Shown here in pieces: positions 49,327 through 57,376 of a DNA stretch of 64,000 nt. Below the pieces are notes generated by a model. The model was not told the DNA's origin. It saw nothing but the letters and a program-made list of their open reading frames with translations, and did not search any database. The position numbers and the translations under genes were made by a program. This stretch comes from a virus, in IMG/VR virus record IMGVR_UViG_3300035220_000425, positions 1 to 64,000 of that record. One strand, written 5' to 3'. The stretch's first letter is position 1, and the number at the start of each line of letters is the position of its first letter.

Positions 49327-49698
49327 TTATTCTACGCCTGGCCCGGTCTCAATAATTTCTATCAAATAATTCTCCACTTGGTCTATCTCCCAATCAAACG
49401 TATTCGCAAGCACATTGCCTAAAACATTAAGTTGCTGCTCATGACTGCCATTCCAGTGACCATTCTTCATGGCATCGTCTCGTATCTCTTTTATGCCAAT
49501 AAGAACATTGAGCTCACATAACTCTTCATACTGTTCGTTGACTGTTTCATTGTGCTGTAATCTGTCTTTGTCTACAAGATGCAGCATTTTGTTTACAAAA
49601 AATGAAAAGATCTGTACAATAATCAAACAAATATTCTTTACGGATATGACGACAAAGTCATGCAAACTAACAATTGATGTAAAGAAAAAATTTTTCAT
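49327..49698 (-). CDS. Hypothetical protein at end of leftward operon, 123 aa
   Basis: I take the ATG at 49698, one base after the helicase stop, since the same TGA-A-ATG junction occurs between initiator and helicase and suggests coupled translation; an alternative start is ATG 49587 (86 aa). The long form has a hydrophobic segment (VVISVKNICLIIVQIFSFFV) before a helical acidic region (EELCELNVLIGIKEIRDDAM, DWEIDQVENYLIEIIE). Function unknown. Confidence 0.5.
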   Translation of the reverse strand: MKNFFFTSIVSLHDFVVISVKNICLIIVQIFSFFVNKMLHLVDKDRLQHNETVNEQYEELCELNVLIGIKEIRDDAMKNGHWNGSHEQQLNVLGNVLANTFDWEIDQVENYLIEIIETGPGVE

Positions 49699-49699
49699 T

Positions 49700-51439
49700 T
49701 CAGATAATTGAGGTTGCTTTTCTGTGAACTTCTGACCTCGTATTGTCGCTTTCAACAAAAGAACATTCATAAGCGATACGAATTACACTTTTGTCAATAA
49801 AGCCTTTTACGCTGTCAAGTGTTCCTTTATCTTCTGACCATAAAGCTTGTCCGCCTCTGACTTTAGAGTGCCATATCTCAAGGTCTCTCTTAGGTGAATC
49901 TGCTTCTGTCCGTTCTTTCCTGACAAGCCAGCAAGCATGCGAGACATGAGCTAACGCATCGGTCCCTCTTATTTCATTCAATTGTGGCTCAGCATTAGAA
50001 GTGCTATCTAGTCCAATCCTGTTCATTTGAGCAAGAACAAAGAGATCAATGTCTAGCTCTTTAGCTGCTGTCATAAGTCGATAAGCTCTATCCTCTAGCA
50101 TTGAAGATTGGTTGCTGGCCGATCCACCTTTATGGCGAGCCAAAGCATGAAAATGATCCAGTACTATTGCTCTAAGCTCTGGATTTTTCGCTTTCATACT
50201 TCTCATGGTGTTTATGGCACTTTCAACGCAAGCACCCCACGGAGCTTCGACTAAAATGTTGCCGCCTCGGCTCTCAAGAGACATGGAGACGTTGGAGACA
50301 ATCTCTGCAATTTTTGATTGAGACTTGGTCGATCCAGGTAGTTCTAGTTCTCTGACTGTTACAAATCCTAAGTCGTCAGAATCAAGCCTGCTGTAATGTA
50401 TAGGATGAAAAGTTTTTGTTAAGTTTGCGATTATTCTTGCTTCAATTGATCTGTTATCAAGCTCGGCCGATATAAACCCGACGGTTAAAGACCCGGCGGC
50501 TAGCTGGCAGGCAATATGGACCCCTAGAGCCGTCTTGCCTACCCCGGTTCTGGCGGCAATAGTCATAAGCCTTCCAGCCTTAGGCATATTTGGCCTCGGC
50601 GGAGCCACTCCACCTTCAATGTCTAAGTCAAAAGCAAAAACTCCAGTCGAAACCGGTTTGTCTTGCTCTGCAGCATTCAAGATGTAGTCAGCCCAGTTCA
50701 ACCGGTTAGACCCTGGACTTCCAGTAATGCTTTCCATTAAGTCTACGATTTGCCCTTGGTTCCCTATAGATCCACTAAGCATGCTTATGCATTCCATGCT
50801 TCTCTCATGCAGAAATTTCAGCGCTTTTTGAATATTAGGATCAGTTTTTAGATACTGATTGGATTCGTAAAGAGTATCTCTATAAAGAGAAGAAACACGC
50901 TTCTGCTTAAGGACATCGAGAGCGGTGTCCCATTCGATCTCTTCGTCACCATACCTATCAATAGTCTCTTGGTCCGAAAGCTCACTTATGGTTTCGCAAA
51001 AGTCCATAAAAGAACAGAAAGAATTGTTGCTTATAATAGCTTCATAACCTGTTACTAAGCTATCTTTAGATATTAATTTGCCAGTACGTTCTCCTAGGAA
51101 AGTTAAATCAATTTCTCTTGCAATTGCTTTAAACTCGGTGCTTGACCAAAGAGTTGAAGGCAACTCCTGTCCATGCCCTACTCCAAAAGCCGTCCTGACT
51201 TGTGACCATAGTTCTTTCGCTAGACCAGAAGGCTTGCTAAGAACTCTAGTGAGAACGATTGCCTCTTGGTTCTTCGTGTCTTCACGTTCTAATATTGTCG
51301 AAGGTTGCAGTTTCTCTACAAGTCGTGCTGTTTTCGTTACAGATTCTACGGCTCCGACGTTGACTTCAACAATTTTTCCACCTTCTTCCTTTAGTAGCCC
51401 CAAGTCTAAGGCTTTTTGGATATAGTACGGAAATTCCAT
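49700..51439 (-). CDS. Replicative DNA helicase, DnaB-type
   Basis: About 579 residues. The C-terminal half is a RecA-like motor: Walker A AARTGVGKTALG (near residue 295), LTVGFISAELDNRSIEARI (motif 1a with DnaB-like SxEMxxxxxxxR pattern), Walker B RAIVLDHFHALA (near 425), then DLFVLAQMNRIGLD and LNEIRGTDALAHVSHACWLV. The N-terminal ~270 residues are divergent helices. Start: ATG 51439, one base after the initiator stop, with GGAG ten bases before; GTG 51457 is an alternative. It would unwind DNA at the fork together with the primase at 61017. Confidence 0.85.
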   Translation of the reverse strand: MEFPYYIQKALDLGLLKEEGGKIVEVNVGAVESVTKTARLVEKLQPSTILEREDTKNQEAIVLTRVLSKPSGLAKELWSQVRTAFGVGHGQELPSTLWSSTEFKAIAREIDLTFLGERTGKLISKDSLVTGYEAIISNNSFCSFMDFCETISELSDQETIDRYGDEEIEWDTALDVLKQKRVSSLYRDTLYESNQYLKTDPNIQKALKFLHERSMECISMLSGSIGNQGQIVDLMESITGSPGSNRLNWADYILNAAEQDKPVSTGVFAFDLDIEGGVAPPRPNMPKAGRLMTIAARTGVGKTALGVHIACQLAAGSLTVGFISAELDNRSIEARIIANLTKTFHPIHYSRLDSDDLGFVTVRELELPGSTKSQSKIAEIVSNVSMSLESRGGNILVEAPWGACVESAINTMRSMKAKNPELRAIVLDHFHALARHKGGSASNQSSMLEDRAYRLMTAAKELDIDLFVLAQMNRIGLDSTSNAEPQLNEIRGTDALAHVSHACWLVRKERTEADSPKRDLEIWHSKVRGGQALWSEDKGTLDSVKGFIDKSVIRIAYECSFVESDNTRSEVHRKATSII

Positions 51440-51440
51440 T

Positions 51441-52358
51441 TCAGAAAGGCTCCACACTAATACTCGCTTGTTTTAATTCATCGTCAACTTTTTTCAAATA
51501 CATAGTCCATTTTTTTATTTCATTTATATCGCCACTTACTTTTGCTTTTTCAAGCCTAAATGTATATTCTTTGTAGCTATTTATTAAATCTTGATCATCC
51601 TGAGAGATGTAAGCATTATTTGACTCTTCATGCATGTCGATACCTAAGAAATATAGTAATTCGACGTTTCTAAGCTTTTTGTCAAGCGTCTTTCCGTATC
51701 CAAAAATAGTACTAAAAGTTTTAGAAGAATTTTTATTTAGCCAGAAGTCATCTTTATGAATACCTTCGCAGACCCCTTTTATAAATTCAGACAATTGTTT
51801 CCGTGACAAAGTTAAGTTTTTCAGATGCGCCAATACGGCTTCTTCTTGCTTCTTAGTTATTTTTCTTACAGACTGGTAACTTTTTGGCCTGTAAGTATTC
51901 CATGCATCCTTGCAAATTTCCATGTAATCAACCTCTTCTTTCTTGATTTTTTCCTGTACTTTTTGGATTTCTATTTTCGGTTCTTGAGAATAATCAAACC
52001 GATGATCAATCCGTGTAATAGTTTCTTTGCTTATCTTGCAAAAAGCCTTGTATGGGTCATGCATTATAACTACTCCACAATTATCTATGGTTATAAATCC
52101 TTCTTCAACAAGTTGTGAAAGACAACTTCTCCGAGATTTTGTCCCGCAAGACAAAGAAGATTCGCAGTCAGACCAGTGTATATTCTTGTTCCCAGGATGT
52201 ATTGAAGCTAGCCAGAGCCATAAAAGTCGAGCTTGCATCGTAAGCCGATCGTTGAAGATTATTTCCGCCTTAGGGGCTCTAACCCATCCTCCCTCATAGT
52301 CCCACGACCTTGAAATAGATGTCAGTGGACCCCTTGGCAGGGTGATCTCATCAACCAT
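51441..52358 (-). CDS. Winged-helix replication initiator-like protein, 305 aa
   Basis: Start ATG 52358 is chosen over 52379 because AAGGA lies seven bases before it. Residues about 30-95 form a winged helix: RLTMQARLLWLWLASIHPGN, CGTKSRRSCLSQLVEEGFI, a pattern of phage replisome organisers. The rest is helical and charged (KVQEKIKKEEVDYMEICKDA; ISQDDQDLINSYKEYTFRLE). Gene order initiator-helicase and iteron-like repeats directly upstream of its start strongly suggest an O-protein-like role: bind the origin and load the helicase. Confidence 0.6.
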   Translation of the reverse strand: MVDEITLPRGPLTSISRSWDYEGGWVRAPKAEIIFNDRLTMQARLLWLWLASIHPGNKNIHWSDCESSLSCGTKSRRSCLSQLVEEGFITIDNCGVVIMHDPYKAFCKISKETITRIDHRFDYSQEPKIEIQKVQEKIKKEEVDYMEICKDAWNTYRPKSYQSVRKITKKQEEAVLAHLKNLTLSRKQLSEFIKGVCEGIHKDDFWLNKNSSKTFSTIFGYGKTLDKKLRNVELLYFLGIDMHEESNNAYISQDDQDLINSYKEYTFRLEKAKVSGDINEIKKWTMYLKKVDDELKQASISVEPF

Positions 52359-52409
52359 GAAAAATTCCTTATGAGCCATGATAAAGACGATGTCAAGTGT
52401 GTCTTGGGG

Positions 52410-52519
52410 GGGTGAACTGAGAGGTTACCTGCGGGAACCCTGGGGTGACCTAAAGCAATCCCTAAGGGTTACCTCAGTACAGGTTTGGGGTTTACTCAGG
52501 AAACCCCAGAGGGTGAACT
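52410..52519 (+). repeat. Iteron-like array, candidate replication origin or operator
   Basis: Six copies of GGGT(G/T)A(A/C)CT or close variants start at 52410, 52422, 52443, 52466, 52488 and 52511. The last four are spaced 23, 22 and 23 bases, near two helical turns. Some copies continue as CTCAG/CTGAG. An AT-rich stretch (52530-52570) follows. It lies between the divergent initiator and rightward operon. Confidence 0.7.
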
Positions 52520-52542
52520 GGGTACACCCCACTTATAAGATA

Positions 52543-52548
52543 TATAAT
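52543..52548 (+). promoter_or_regulatory. Candidate rightward early promoter (-10)
   Basis: TATAAT inside an AT-rich stretch just after the repeat array, 50 bases before ATG 52598; the expected -35 region would fall in or beside the last repeat, so a repeat-binding protein could repress it. Confidence 0.4.
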
Positions 52549-52597
52549 AAGATCAAATTAAGATTAGTAATCAGACCAAAAGTTGAGGAAGGATTAA

Positions 52598-52867
52598 ATG
52601 GCAGGACCAGGCAGGCCGAGAAGAAAGAGGGCTCTCACTCAGGCTCAGAAGGAGGAGCGGCGAGCTCGCTACAACAGCAATCGCCAGAAAGCTCGGGGCA
52701 TTCAAGCCAAAGAGCTAAGGGAAGCCAGGAAAGAGTGGGAGGACATCGGCTGGATAGTCAGCAAGATGAGCAATCAAGCAAAAATGAGCCAAGAGGCTAT
52801 CTATGAGGTATTAGGAGGAGTGTTTACAAAATCAAAAATTCTTGAATGGAGCAGAAAAGGTAGATAA
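52598..52867 (+). CDS. Basic DNA-binding-like protein, 89 aa
   Basis: ATG 52598, with GAGGAAGG about six bases before it. The first half is very basic (GPGRPRRKRALTQAQKEERR), including an AT-hook-like GRPRR, then helices (ELREARKEWEDIGWIVSKMS) and a helix-turn-helix-like end (MSQEAIYEVLGGVFTKSKI). First gene of the rightward operon next to the repeats: a regulator or origin-binding protein is possible. A larger overlapping frame from 52378 crosses the repeat array and is not real. Confidence 0.6.
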   Translation: MAGPGRPRRKRALTQAQKEERRARYNSNRQKARGIQAKELREARKEWEDIGWIVSKMSNQAKMSQEAIYEVLGGVFTKSKILEWSRKGR

Positions 52868-52900
52868 GACAAGTAAAGTACTTGTATTGACATTTAATTC

Positions 52901-53665
52901 ATGACAGACAGCAATCCGTCGCCAAATCAGTTTCCTGTGGAGCTACCAAACCTCAAAGGCGTTGCAACCAATGACCTTGTGGAATCGATCGGGACCGGTA
53001 AATACAGTGCTACCTATATCAACTGGAGCCGGACGATGCAGTTGCTCCGAGATCATGCACCTGGATGGATGCCTGAACTTGTTCCAAGCACCAGAAATGG
53101 CGGTGTTCTGTGGGAATCGCCAGTAGGGTGCTACTTAATGCTTAGGTTTCAACACATTTCTGGCTACGTGACCCCGATGGTTCCGCAGGCGATTATGGAT
53201 TACAAAAATAATTCCATTCCGCTTGCAAAAATTACATCTCGAGATATTACAGACACTGAAAGACGTGGTAGCTGTCTCCTAGCTTCTAAGCAATTCGGCC
53301 TAGCTTACGAACTATGGGCGAAAATGCCTCTCGAGAATCCCTACAGAGTCGTAGACGATCTCCCTAAAGAAGCCTCTTCGTCGTCTGCGAAACTGCCAAT
53401 GAAGAAGCCTGAGAAGCCAAAAGCATCTCCTGTTCTTAAATCGGAACCTTTGATCCCGGACGATGGAAGTGAACTTCGCGAAACTTTCATGAACGCCTTG
53501 CGTGGCATTGGTTTAATGGAAGAACTTATCGAAAGTTTTACTGACAAAGCCAGAGACGGCAAAGGGTATCAGGAGGGAATGTCTTCCATATACAGCTTCC
53601 CACAAGGATGGGCGGAGGAGCAGAACAAAAAATTTCGAGAAAAGCAAGAAGCTTCGGCATATTAG
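52901..53665 (+). CDS. Putative single-strand annealing protein (DUF1071/Sak3-like), 254 aa
   Basis: Residues about 25-150 follow the order of the DUF1071 family: KYSATYINWSRTMQLLRDHA (YxSWA motif region), GCYLMLRFQHISGYVTPMVP, NNSIPLAKITSRDITDTERR and GSCLLASKQFGLAYELWAK (R-x-x-x-x-x-A-x-x-x-GL-type helix). These annealing proteins work with an exonuclease and SSB in phage recombination. A Pro/Lys linker (KKPEKPKASPVLKSEPLIP) and helical tail follow. Neighbours encoding SSB, RusA and a RecE-like nuclease support the call. Confidence 0.55.
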   Translation: MTDSNPSPNQFPVELPNLKGVATNDLVESIGTGKYSATYINWSRTMQLLRDHAPGWMPELVPSTRNGGVLWESPVGCYLMLRFQHISGYVTPMVPQAIMDYKNNSIPLAKITSRDITDTERRGSCLLASKQFGLAYELWAKMPLENPYRVVDDLPKEASSSSAKLPMKKPEKPKASPVLKSEPLIPDDGSELRETFMNALRGIGLMEELIESFTDKARDGKGYQEGMSSIYSFPQGWAEEQNKKFREKQEASAY

Positions 53666-53680
53666 TCTTGAAGACGCAGC

Positions 53681-53704
53681 AGAAAGTCTTGCGACTTTCT
53701 TTTC
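53681..53704 (+). terminator. Intrinsic terminator 1 after annealing gene
   Basis: AGAAAGTC, loop TTGC, GACTTTCT, then T-rich tail. Confidence 0.75.
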
Positions 53705-53728
53705 AGGCAAAATAGTTATTTTAGAATC

Positions 53729-53752
53729 AAGGGGTTGACCAACCCCTTTTTT
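53729..53752 (+). terminator. Intrinsic terminator 2 before sigma factor
   Basis: AAGGGGTT, loop GACC, AACCCCTT, then TTTT. Two terminators in a row isolate the sigma gene. Confidence 0.85.
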
Positions 53753-53786
53753 CTTCTAAAATTATCTCAGCAGTTTTTTTTTCATT

Positions 53787-54575
53787 TTGAAAGGTCGGGA
53801 CGCAGTCTCCTTTTGGTTAGAGAACGCTGGTAGATATCCTGTTTTACCGGTAGCCACAGTACTTCATCTTTCAAAGCAAATCCAGACTTTGGAAGAAGAT
53901 GACCCTCGAAGGAAGAAGGCTATAGATAAGCTTATTAAGCACAATTTGAAGCTAATTCCTCAACAGGTCCGAAGGATCGTAAAGGCGAGGAAGTGCTACA
54001 CCACTCCAGGAGCGACTCAAGAGGATTTATTGCAAGCTGGTGTCCTTGGGCTGCAAAAGGCCGCTGAAAAATATGATTACACCAGAGGCTACGCTTTTAG
54101 CACGTATGCCGTGAATTGGATCTATCAGCAAATCCAAAGGACTTCATACGCAAACCTGTCGATCGTAAGAGTGCCAGAGAACACTCTTAACGAGTTTTAT
54201 AGAGCTCATAACTCTCAAAATAAAGCTGACATCTCTTCCCTTTCAGAAAACGTGAAAAAGCGCTTCGACGACGCGAAGCTTGCCTTATTTGTTCGCTCTG
54301 CTGATCAGACGCAGCACAACCGATTGACTCATGAAAGCTATGACTGTCACTTGGGATCTTATTATGACGCTCCGCTACTTGATTCTGTCACTGACATATT
54401 CAAGTTATGCCCTGCCTTGAGCACCCTTGAGAAGAAATTGGTCATAGGACGCGCCATTGAGGGCAAGGACTACAAGGAACTAGGTGCCAAATACAGCATT
54501 TCATCTCATTATGCTTCTAAATTAATCAGAGGCGCACTGCAAAGGCTGCGCCAGGCTATGAACCAGATAGACTGA
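53787..54575 (+). CDS. Sigma-70-family factor A, 262 aa
   Basis: TTG 53787 is kept because it restores region 1.2 (FWLENAGRYPVLPVATVLHL aligns with the YLxxIGRxPLL of cyanobacterial sigmas). Region 2 is clear: LIKHNLKLIPQQVRRI, TQEDLLQAGVLGLQKAAEKY (2.1-2.2), then YTRGYAFSTYAVNWIYQQIQ (2.3-2.4), with VRVPEN after it. The C-terminal part (STLEKKLVIGRAIEGKDYKE, HYASKLIRGALQRLRQAM) is a region-4-like helix-turn-helix. It would redirect host RNA polymerase core to phage promoters. Two terminators precede it; the sigma gene B lies 6 kb on. Confidence 0.85.
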   Translation: MKGRDAVSFWLENAGRYPVLPVATVLHLSKQIQTLEEDDPRRKKAIDKLIKHNLKLIPQQVRRIVKARKCYTTPGATQEDLLQAGVLGLQKAAEKYDYTRGYAFSTYAVNWIYQQIQRTSYANLSIVRVPENTLNEFYRAHNSQNKADISSLSENVKKRFDDAKLALFVRSADQTQHNRLTHESYDCHLGSYYDAPLLDSVTDIFKLCPALSTLEKKLVIGRAIEGKDYKELGAKYSISSHYASKLIRGALQRLRQAMNQID

Positions 54576-54599
54576 CAATGTTAAATATTTATTCTGACT

Positions 54600-54974
54600 A
54601 TGGCAGAAGTCTCCGCTTACGGTCGGGTTACTTGCAAAACAGGAGAAAAGGCTTATACGTTAAGAGAGGGCGAAAAATACTCGTTCTTAACGTTCAGCCT
54701 CCTTGACTCTAAACCCACAAAAAACTTTTTCAAAGATCCAGACGACAATCCTGGTCAATTTTATCAGGTCGAAGTTACTGGGAAAAAGTACTGTGCTTAT
54801 CTCTCTGAGCAAATTGAGAAAGGTCGAATTGTAGCCATCACTGGACAGGCTGTCTGGTCTCGCTACAACGACAAAAAGTACCTGACGGTAAAAAACAGTC
54901 AAGTTACTTTTCTTGATTGGCACTTACTGAAAGCTGCTGAAGAGAGCAAAGCTGCCTCTGATGATCCATTTTAA
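54600..54974 (+). CDS. ssb: Single-stranded DNA-binding protein
   Basis: The 124-residue OB-fold protein has strands YGRVTCKTGEKAYTL, FYQVEVTGKKYCAYLSEQIE-type GKRIVAITG region (KGRIVAITGQAVWSRYND) and the acidic tip DDPF at the very end, the SSB tail that docks partner proteins. It would coat single strands made by helicase and nucleases. Gene sits between sigma A and a terminator. Confidence 0.85.
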   Translation: MAEVSAYGRVTCKTGEKAYTLREGEKYSFLTFSLLDSKPTKNFFKDPDDNPGQFYQVEVTGKKYCAYLSEQIEKGRIVAITGQAVWSRYNDKKYLTVKNSQVTFLDWHLLKAAEESKAASDDPF

Positions 54975-55016
54975 GTCCTCTTAAAAAGAGTTCTTGAATA
55001 GGTAGATTAATTAATC

Positions 55017-55042
55017 GAGGCAGAACACTGCCTCTTTTCTTT
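55017..55042 (+). terminator. Intrinsic terminator after ssb
   Basis: GAGGCAG, loop AACA, CTGCCTC, then TTTTCTTTT. Confidence 0.85.
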
Positions 55043-55055
55043 TACCTATGTGAAA

Positions 55056-55529
55056 ATGACACAAGTTCAACATGAATGGGATGAGTCTGAGATGCCAGTG
55101 GACATTCCCGGATGTGTTGGCGCTTTCGTTGATGAGATTCCGTTGGTAACTCACGCGATGCTAAGGCCATACGTCATCGCTATTTTGCTTCATCGTAAGG
55201 CTGTAAGGCTGTCTGAGATAATGGCAGCAGTTACTCCGCATTGCTCTTCTATTGACTTGAAGATAGGAGCGTGGGGGGAGTACGAAGATACTGAGCCTAA
55301 CAAGACAAGGCTTGAAATCATTGCAGAAGAAGTTTTAGGTAAAATGGTTGCAAGTGGTTTGATCGTCTACAATAAGAGTCAAGACTTTTGGGTCTTAACC
55401 AGAGGAGAAAAAGATCAAAATTTAACCACTGTCATAAGCTGGGTTTCCAGCCTGGATGCACAACTCCCTGTCGAATTCTTTAGAAATGCCACTCAACAAA
55501 AGCGGAACAAACAAAAAAACTGCTCTTGA
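55056..55529 (+). CDS. Hypothetical winged-helix-like protein, 157 aa
   Basis: Start ATG 55056 (GTG 55050 is possible). Residues about 30-120 look like a winged helix: MLRPYVIAILLHRKAVRLSE, KTRLEIIAEEVLGKMVASGL, IVYNKSQDFWVLTRG (wing). A DNA-binding regulator is possible but no family is recognised. Overlaps the next gene by 44 bases. Confidence 0.55.
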   Translation: MTQVQHEWDESEMPVDIPGCVGAFVDEIPLVTHAMLRPYVIAILLHRKAVRLSEIMAAVTPHCSSIDLKIGAWGEYEDTEPNKTRLEIIAEEVLGKMVASGLIVYNKSQDFWVLTRGEKDQNLTTVISWVSSLDAQLPVEFFRNATQQKRNKQKNCS

Positions 55530-55728
55530 CAATGCCGCATGGATGAATCAGTCTCCTCATCCTCTGCCAATTTTTAGACGCGATCAGTCTGTAATGGTTT
55601 ACAGAGGTGCCGGATGGTCAAAAGGAATTGTAGTTAACAGCGCTAGGCAGGGTTGCAGAGTTAAACTATCACAAGATCAGCGTACTATCACTGTTTACGA
55701 TGCAAGATCTATTAAGCCCGTCGGGTGA
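55486..55728 (+). CDS. Hypothetical SH3-like small protein, 80 aa
   Basis: ATG 55486 lies within the end of the previous gene. After a polar N-terminus the strands MVYRGAGWSKGIVVNSARQG and CRVKLSQDQRTITVYDARSI suggest a small beta barrel of the KOW/SH3 type. Function unknown. It overlaps the next gene by 29 bases. Confidence 0.55.
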   Translation: MPLNKSGTNKKTALDNAAWMNQSPHPLPIFRRDQSVMVYRGAGWSKGIVVNSARQGCRVKLSQDQRTITVYDARSIKPVG

Positions 55729-56116
55729 CACAAAGGAAGAAATTGCTGAGGTTTGTGACTCTATCAAAGAGTTGCTTCTGAGTAAAAACAATCAGTATGG
55801 GGACAGCGCTTTAGATCCTATTAGGCTGTTCAGCGAAGCTAATGTTATTGAGCAATTGAAAGTGCGTATTGACGACAAACTTAGCAGAATCTCTCGAGGT
55901 GGTGGGTGTACTGAGCGAGAAGAGGATGTCATCAACGATTTGATTGGTTATTTAGTCTTGCTAAAAATAGCCTTCAACCGTGATCTTGGCTTCAGCAATG
56001 CCTACAGGGATATCGTCTCTCAAGACTCCGAGTCATCCTTGAGTTGCCCATCTAATGAGTATTGGCCAAGCGATCCTTGGACAAAGACTTTCGGTAGATA
56101 CAGGTACTCAGACTAA
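55700..56116 (+). CDS. DUF1599 / MazG-like nucleotide-modification-associated protein
   Basis: The motif order SKNNQYGDSALDPIRLFSE, LKVRIDDKLSRISRG and EDVINDLIGYLVLLKIA matches the phage DUF1599 family (nucleotide modification associated domain 1), an all-alpha fold related to MazG-type pyrophosphohydrolases. E, E and D residues in the last helix could bind magnesium. It may cleave a (d)NTP and fits the deoxynucleotide genes nearby (ThyX, ribonucleotide reductase). The C-terminal ~35 residues are extra. Its last base is the first base of the rusA start. Confidence 0.65.
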   Translation: MQDLLSPSGDTKEEIAEVCDSIKELLLSKNNQYGDSALDPIRLFSEANVIEQLKVRIDDKLSRISRGGGCTEREEDVINDLIGYLVLLKIAFNRDLGFSNAYRDIVSQDSESSLSCPSNEYWPSDPWTKTFGRYRYSD

Positions 56117-56469
56117 TGGAATATCCTGAAATAATCCTTCCGCTTAGGCTGATGTCTAAGGCGAGGCCCCGTGTAACGTCAAGGGGAACCTACATGCCTA
56201 AATCCTACCAGGACTGGAGGAAAGAATGTCGATCCTTATTGCTTGAGGTTTGGAGGTTTGATCCCATTGCCACTCCTATTGCTGTTGAGATAGATTGTTT
56301 TGGGGCTGCCAGAGGAGACGTGGACAACTATATGGGAGCCTTGTTTGATACGGCCAATAAAATACTATGGGCAGACGACAGGTCTACTATCATCCAGAAA
56401 GCCTCTATATCTTTTGAAAAACGCCCCCTATCAGAAAGTTTATGGAAGATAAGAATATTTGACCTATAG
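56116..56469 (+). CDS. rusA: RusA-type Holliday junction resolvase
   Basis: 117 residues with the family layout: an N-terminal strand (IILPLRLMSKARPRVTSRG), then the catalytic aspartates in ARGDVDNYMGALFDTANKIL and WADDRSTIIQKA; D-x-D-N and the later DD pair match RusA D70, D72 and D91. It resolves four-way junctions before packaging or during repair. Size matches E. coli RusA (120). Next to MazG-like and RecE-like genes in a recombination block. Confidence 0.85.
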   Translation: MEYPEIILPLRLMSKARPRVTSRGTYMPKSYQDWRKECRSLLLEVWRFDPIATPIAVEIDCFGAARGDVDNYMGALFDTANKILWADDRSTIIQKASISFEKRPLSESLWKIRIFDL

Positions 56470-56474
56470 ACTAG
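56468..56474 (+). promoter_or_regulatory. ACTAG box before RecE-like nuclease
   Basis: AGACTAG overlapping the rusA stop, 17 bases before ATG 56492. Confidence 0.35.
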
Positions 56475-56491
56475 TTAGAGGTATTTCTAAC

Positions 56492-57376
56492 ATGACTACT
56501 TTGCCGGCGGATGTCTCTTACTTTCAATCTGATTTTTCTTACAGGAAGGCTGAAGGGGAAAGTCAAACGCAATTAAAGTCGATCTTGCATAGTCCTGCTC
56601 ATTATCAAGCGGCTGCAAAGAGGTTCTTTAGACCGTCTTCAGCTATGATTATTGGTACTGCTACTCACTGCAAGGTTTTAGAAGGCGACGACAAGTTCAA
56701 TGCTGATTTTATTAAAAAACCTTCCAATATTAAGTACACCAACAAAGAAGGCCGTGAATGGAAGGATGAGCAAAAAGGCAAGACGGTCTTAAGTAATGAT
56801 GGTTACCACAGAGAATGGGATTCTGTCCAAGGTATGTCGGAGTCACTCAGACAGTTGGATTGGTTTAATCCAGAGCAGGATTACTACAGAAAATACAATG
56901 AGGTTTCTATTTACTGGATGGATCAAGGAATCCCTTGTAAAGCTCGGCTAGATCGAGTAATCGTCACAGATACTCACGTTCATGTTATTGACCTGAAAAC
57001 TACTGACTCTGTTTCGACTGACAAGTTTCAAAGCAAACTCGTAGACTTGGGTTACGATTTTCAGGCAGGCTGGTATACCTGGGCTGCATCGTTAGCATTT
57101 GGGCTCCCGGCCACATTCACTTTCGTTGCTGTCGAAAGGCAAGAACCTTGGTTGGTAAAGGTTTTTGACACTTCTCAAGATATGCTATCGGAGGCTCGAA
57201 GGAAAAACAAGAAAGCTTTGAGCCTTTTGAGAGGTTGTCGACAGGCTAATAATTGGCCTAAAGGAGAGGTGACAAGACAAACATTGCAATATCCTCGCTG
57301 GTATGCAATGACGCAAGACCCTGCTAGTATTGATGCAGCTAACATGACTGCCGATGAACTTGCCGGAGTACTCTGA
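56492..57376 (+). CDS. PD-(D/E)XK exonuclease, RecE-type
   Basis: ATG 56492 is preferred over an upstream start inside rusA. Family features: SQTQLKSILHSPAHYQAAAK (helix with first Gln/Leu motif), AMIIGTATHCKVLEG (the GxxxH motif), PCKARLDRVIVTD (D of the core) and VIDLKTTDSVSTDKF (DxKT: catalytic D and K), then LGYDFQAGWYTWAA. It resembles the RecE/exodeoxyribonuclease VIII-like phage nucleases that make 3' overhangs for annealing proteins. The neighbour at 52901 would be the partner. Overlaps thyX by 23 bases. Confidence 0.8.
   Translation: MTTLPADVSYFQSDFSYRKAEGESQTQLKSILHSPAHYQAAAKRFFRPSSAMIIGTATHCKVLEGDDKFNADFIKKPSNIKYTNKEGREWKDEQKGKTVLSNDGYHREWDSVQGMSESLRQLDWFNPEQDYYRKYNEVSIYWMDQGIPCKARLDRVIVTDTHVHVIDLKTTDSVSTDKFQSKLVDLGYDFQAGWYTWAASLAFGLPATFTFVAVERQEPWLVKVFDTSQDMLSEARRKNKKALSLLRGCRQANNWPKGEVTRQTLQYPRWYAMTQDPASIDAANMTADELAGVL

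Noticed and set aside
52378-52806. 142-codon rightward frame over the repeat array
   Set aside because: It runs through the iteron repeats and AT-rich region in a frame with repeat-driven composition; the frame at 52598 has a good ribosome binding site and normal content.
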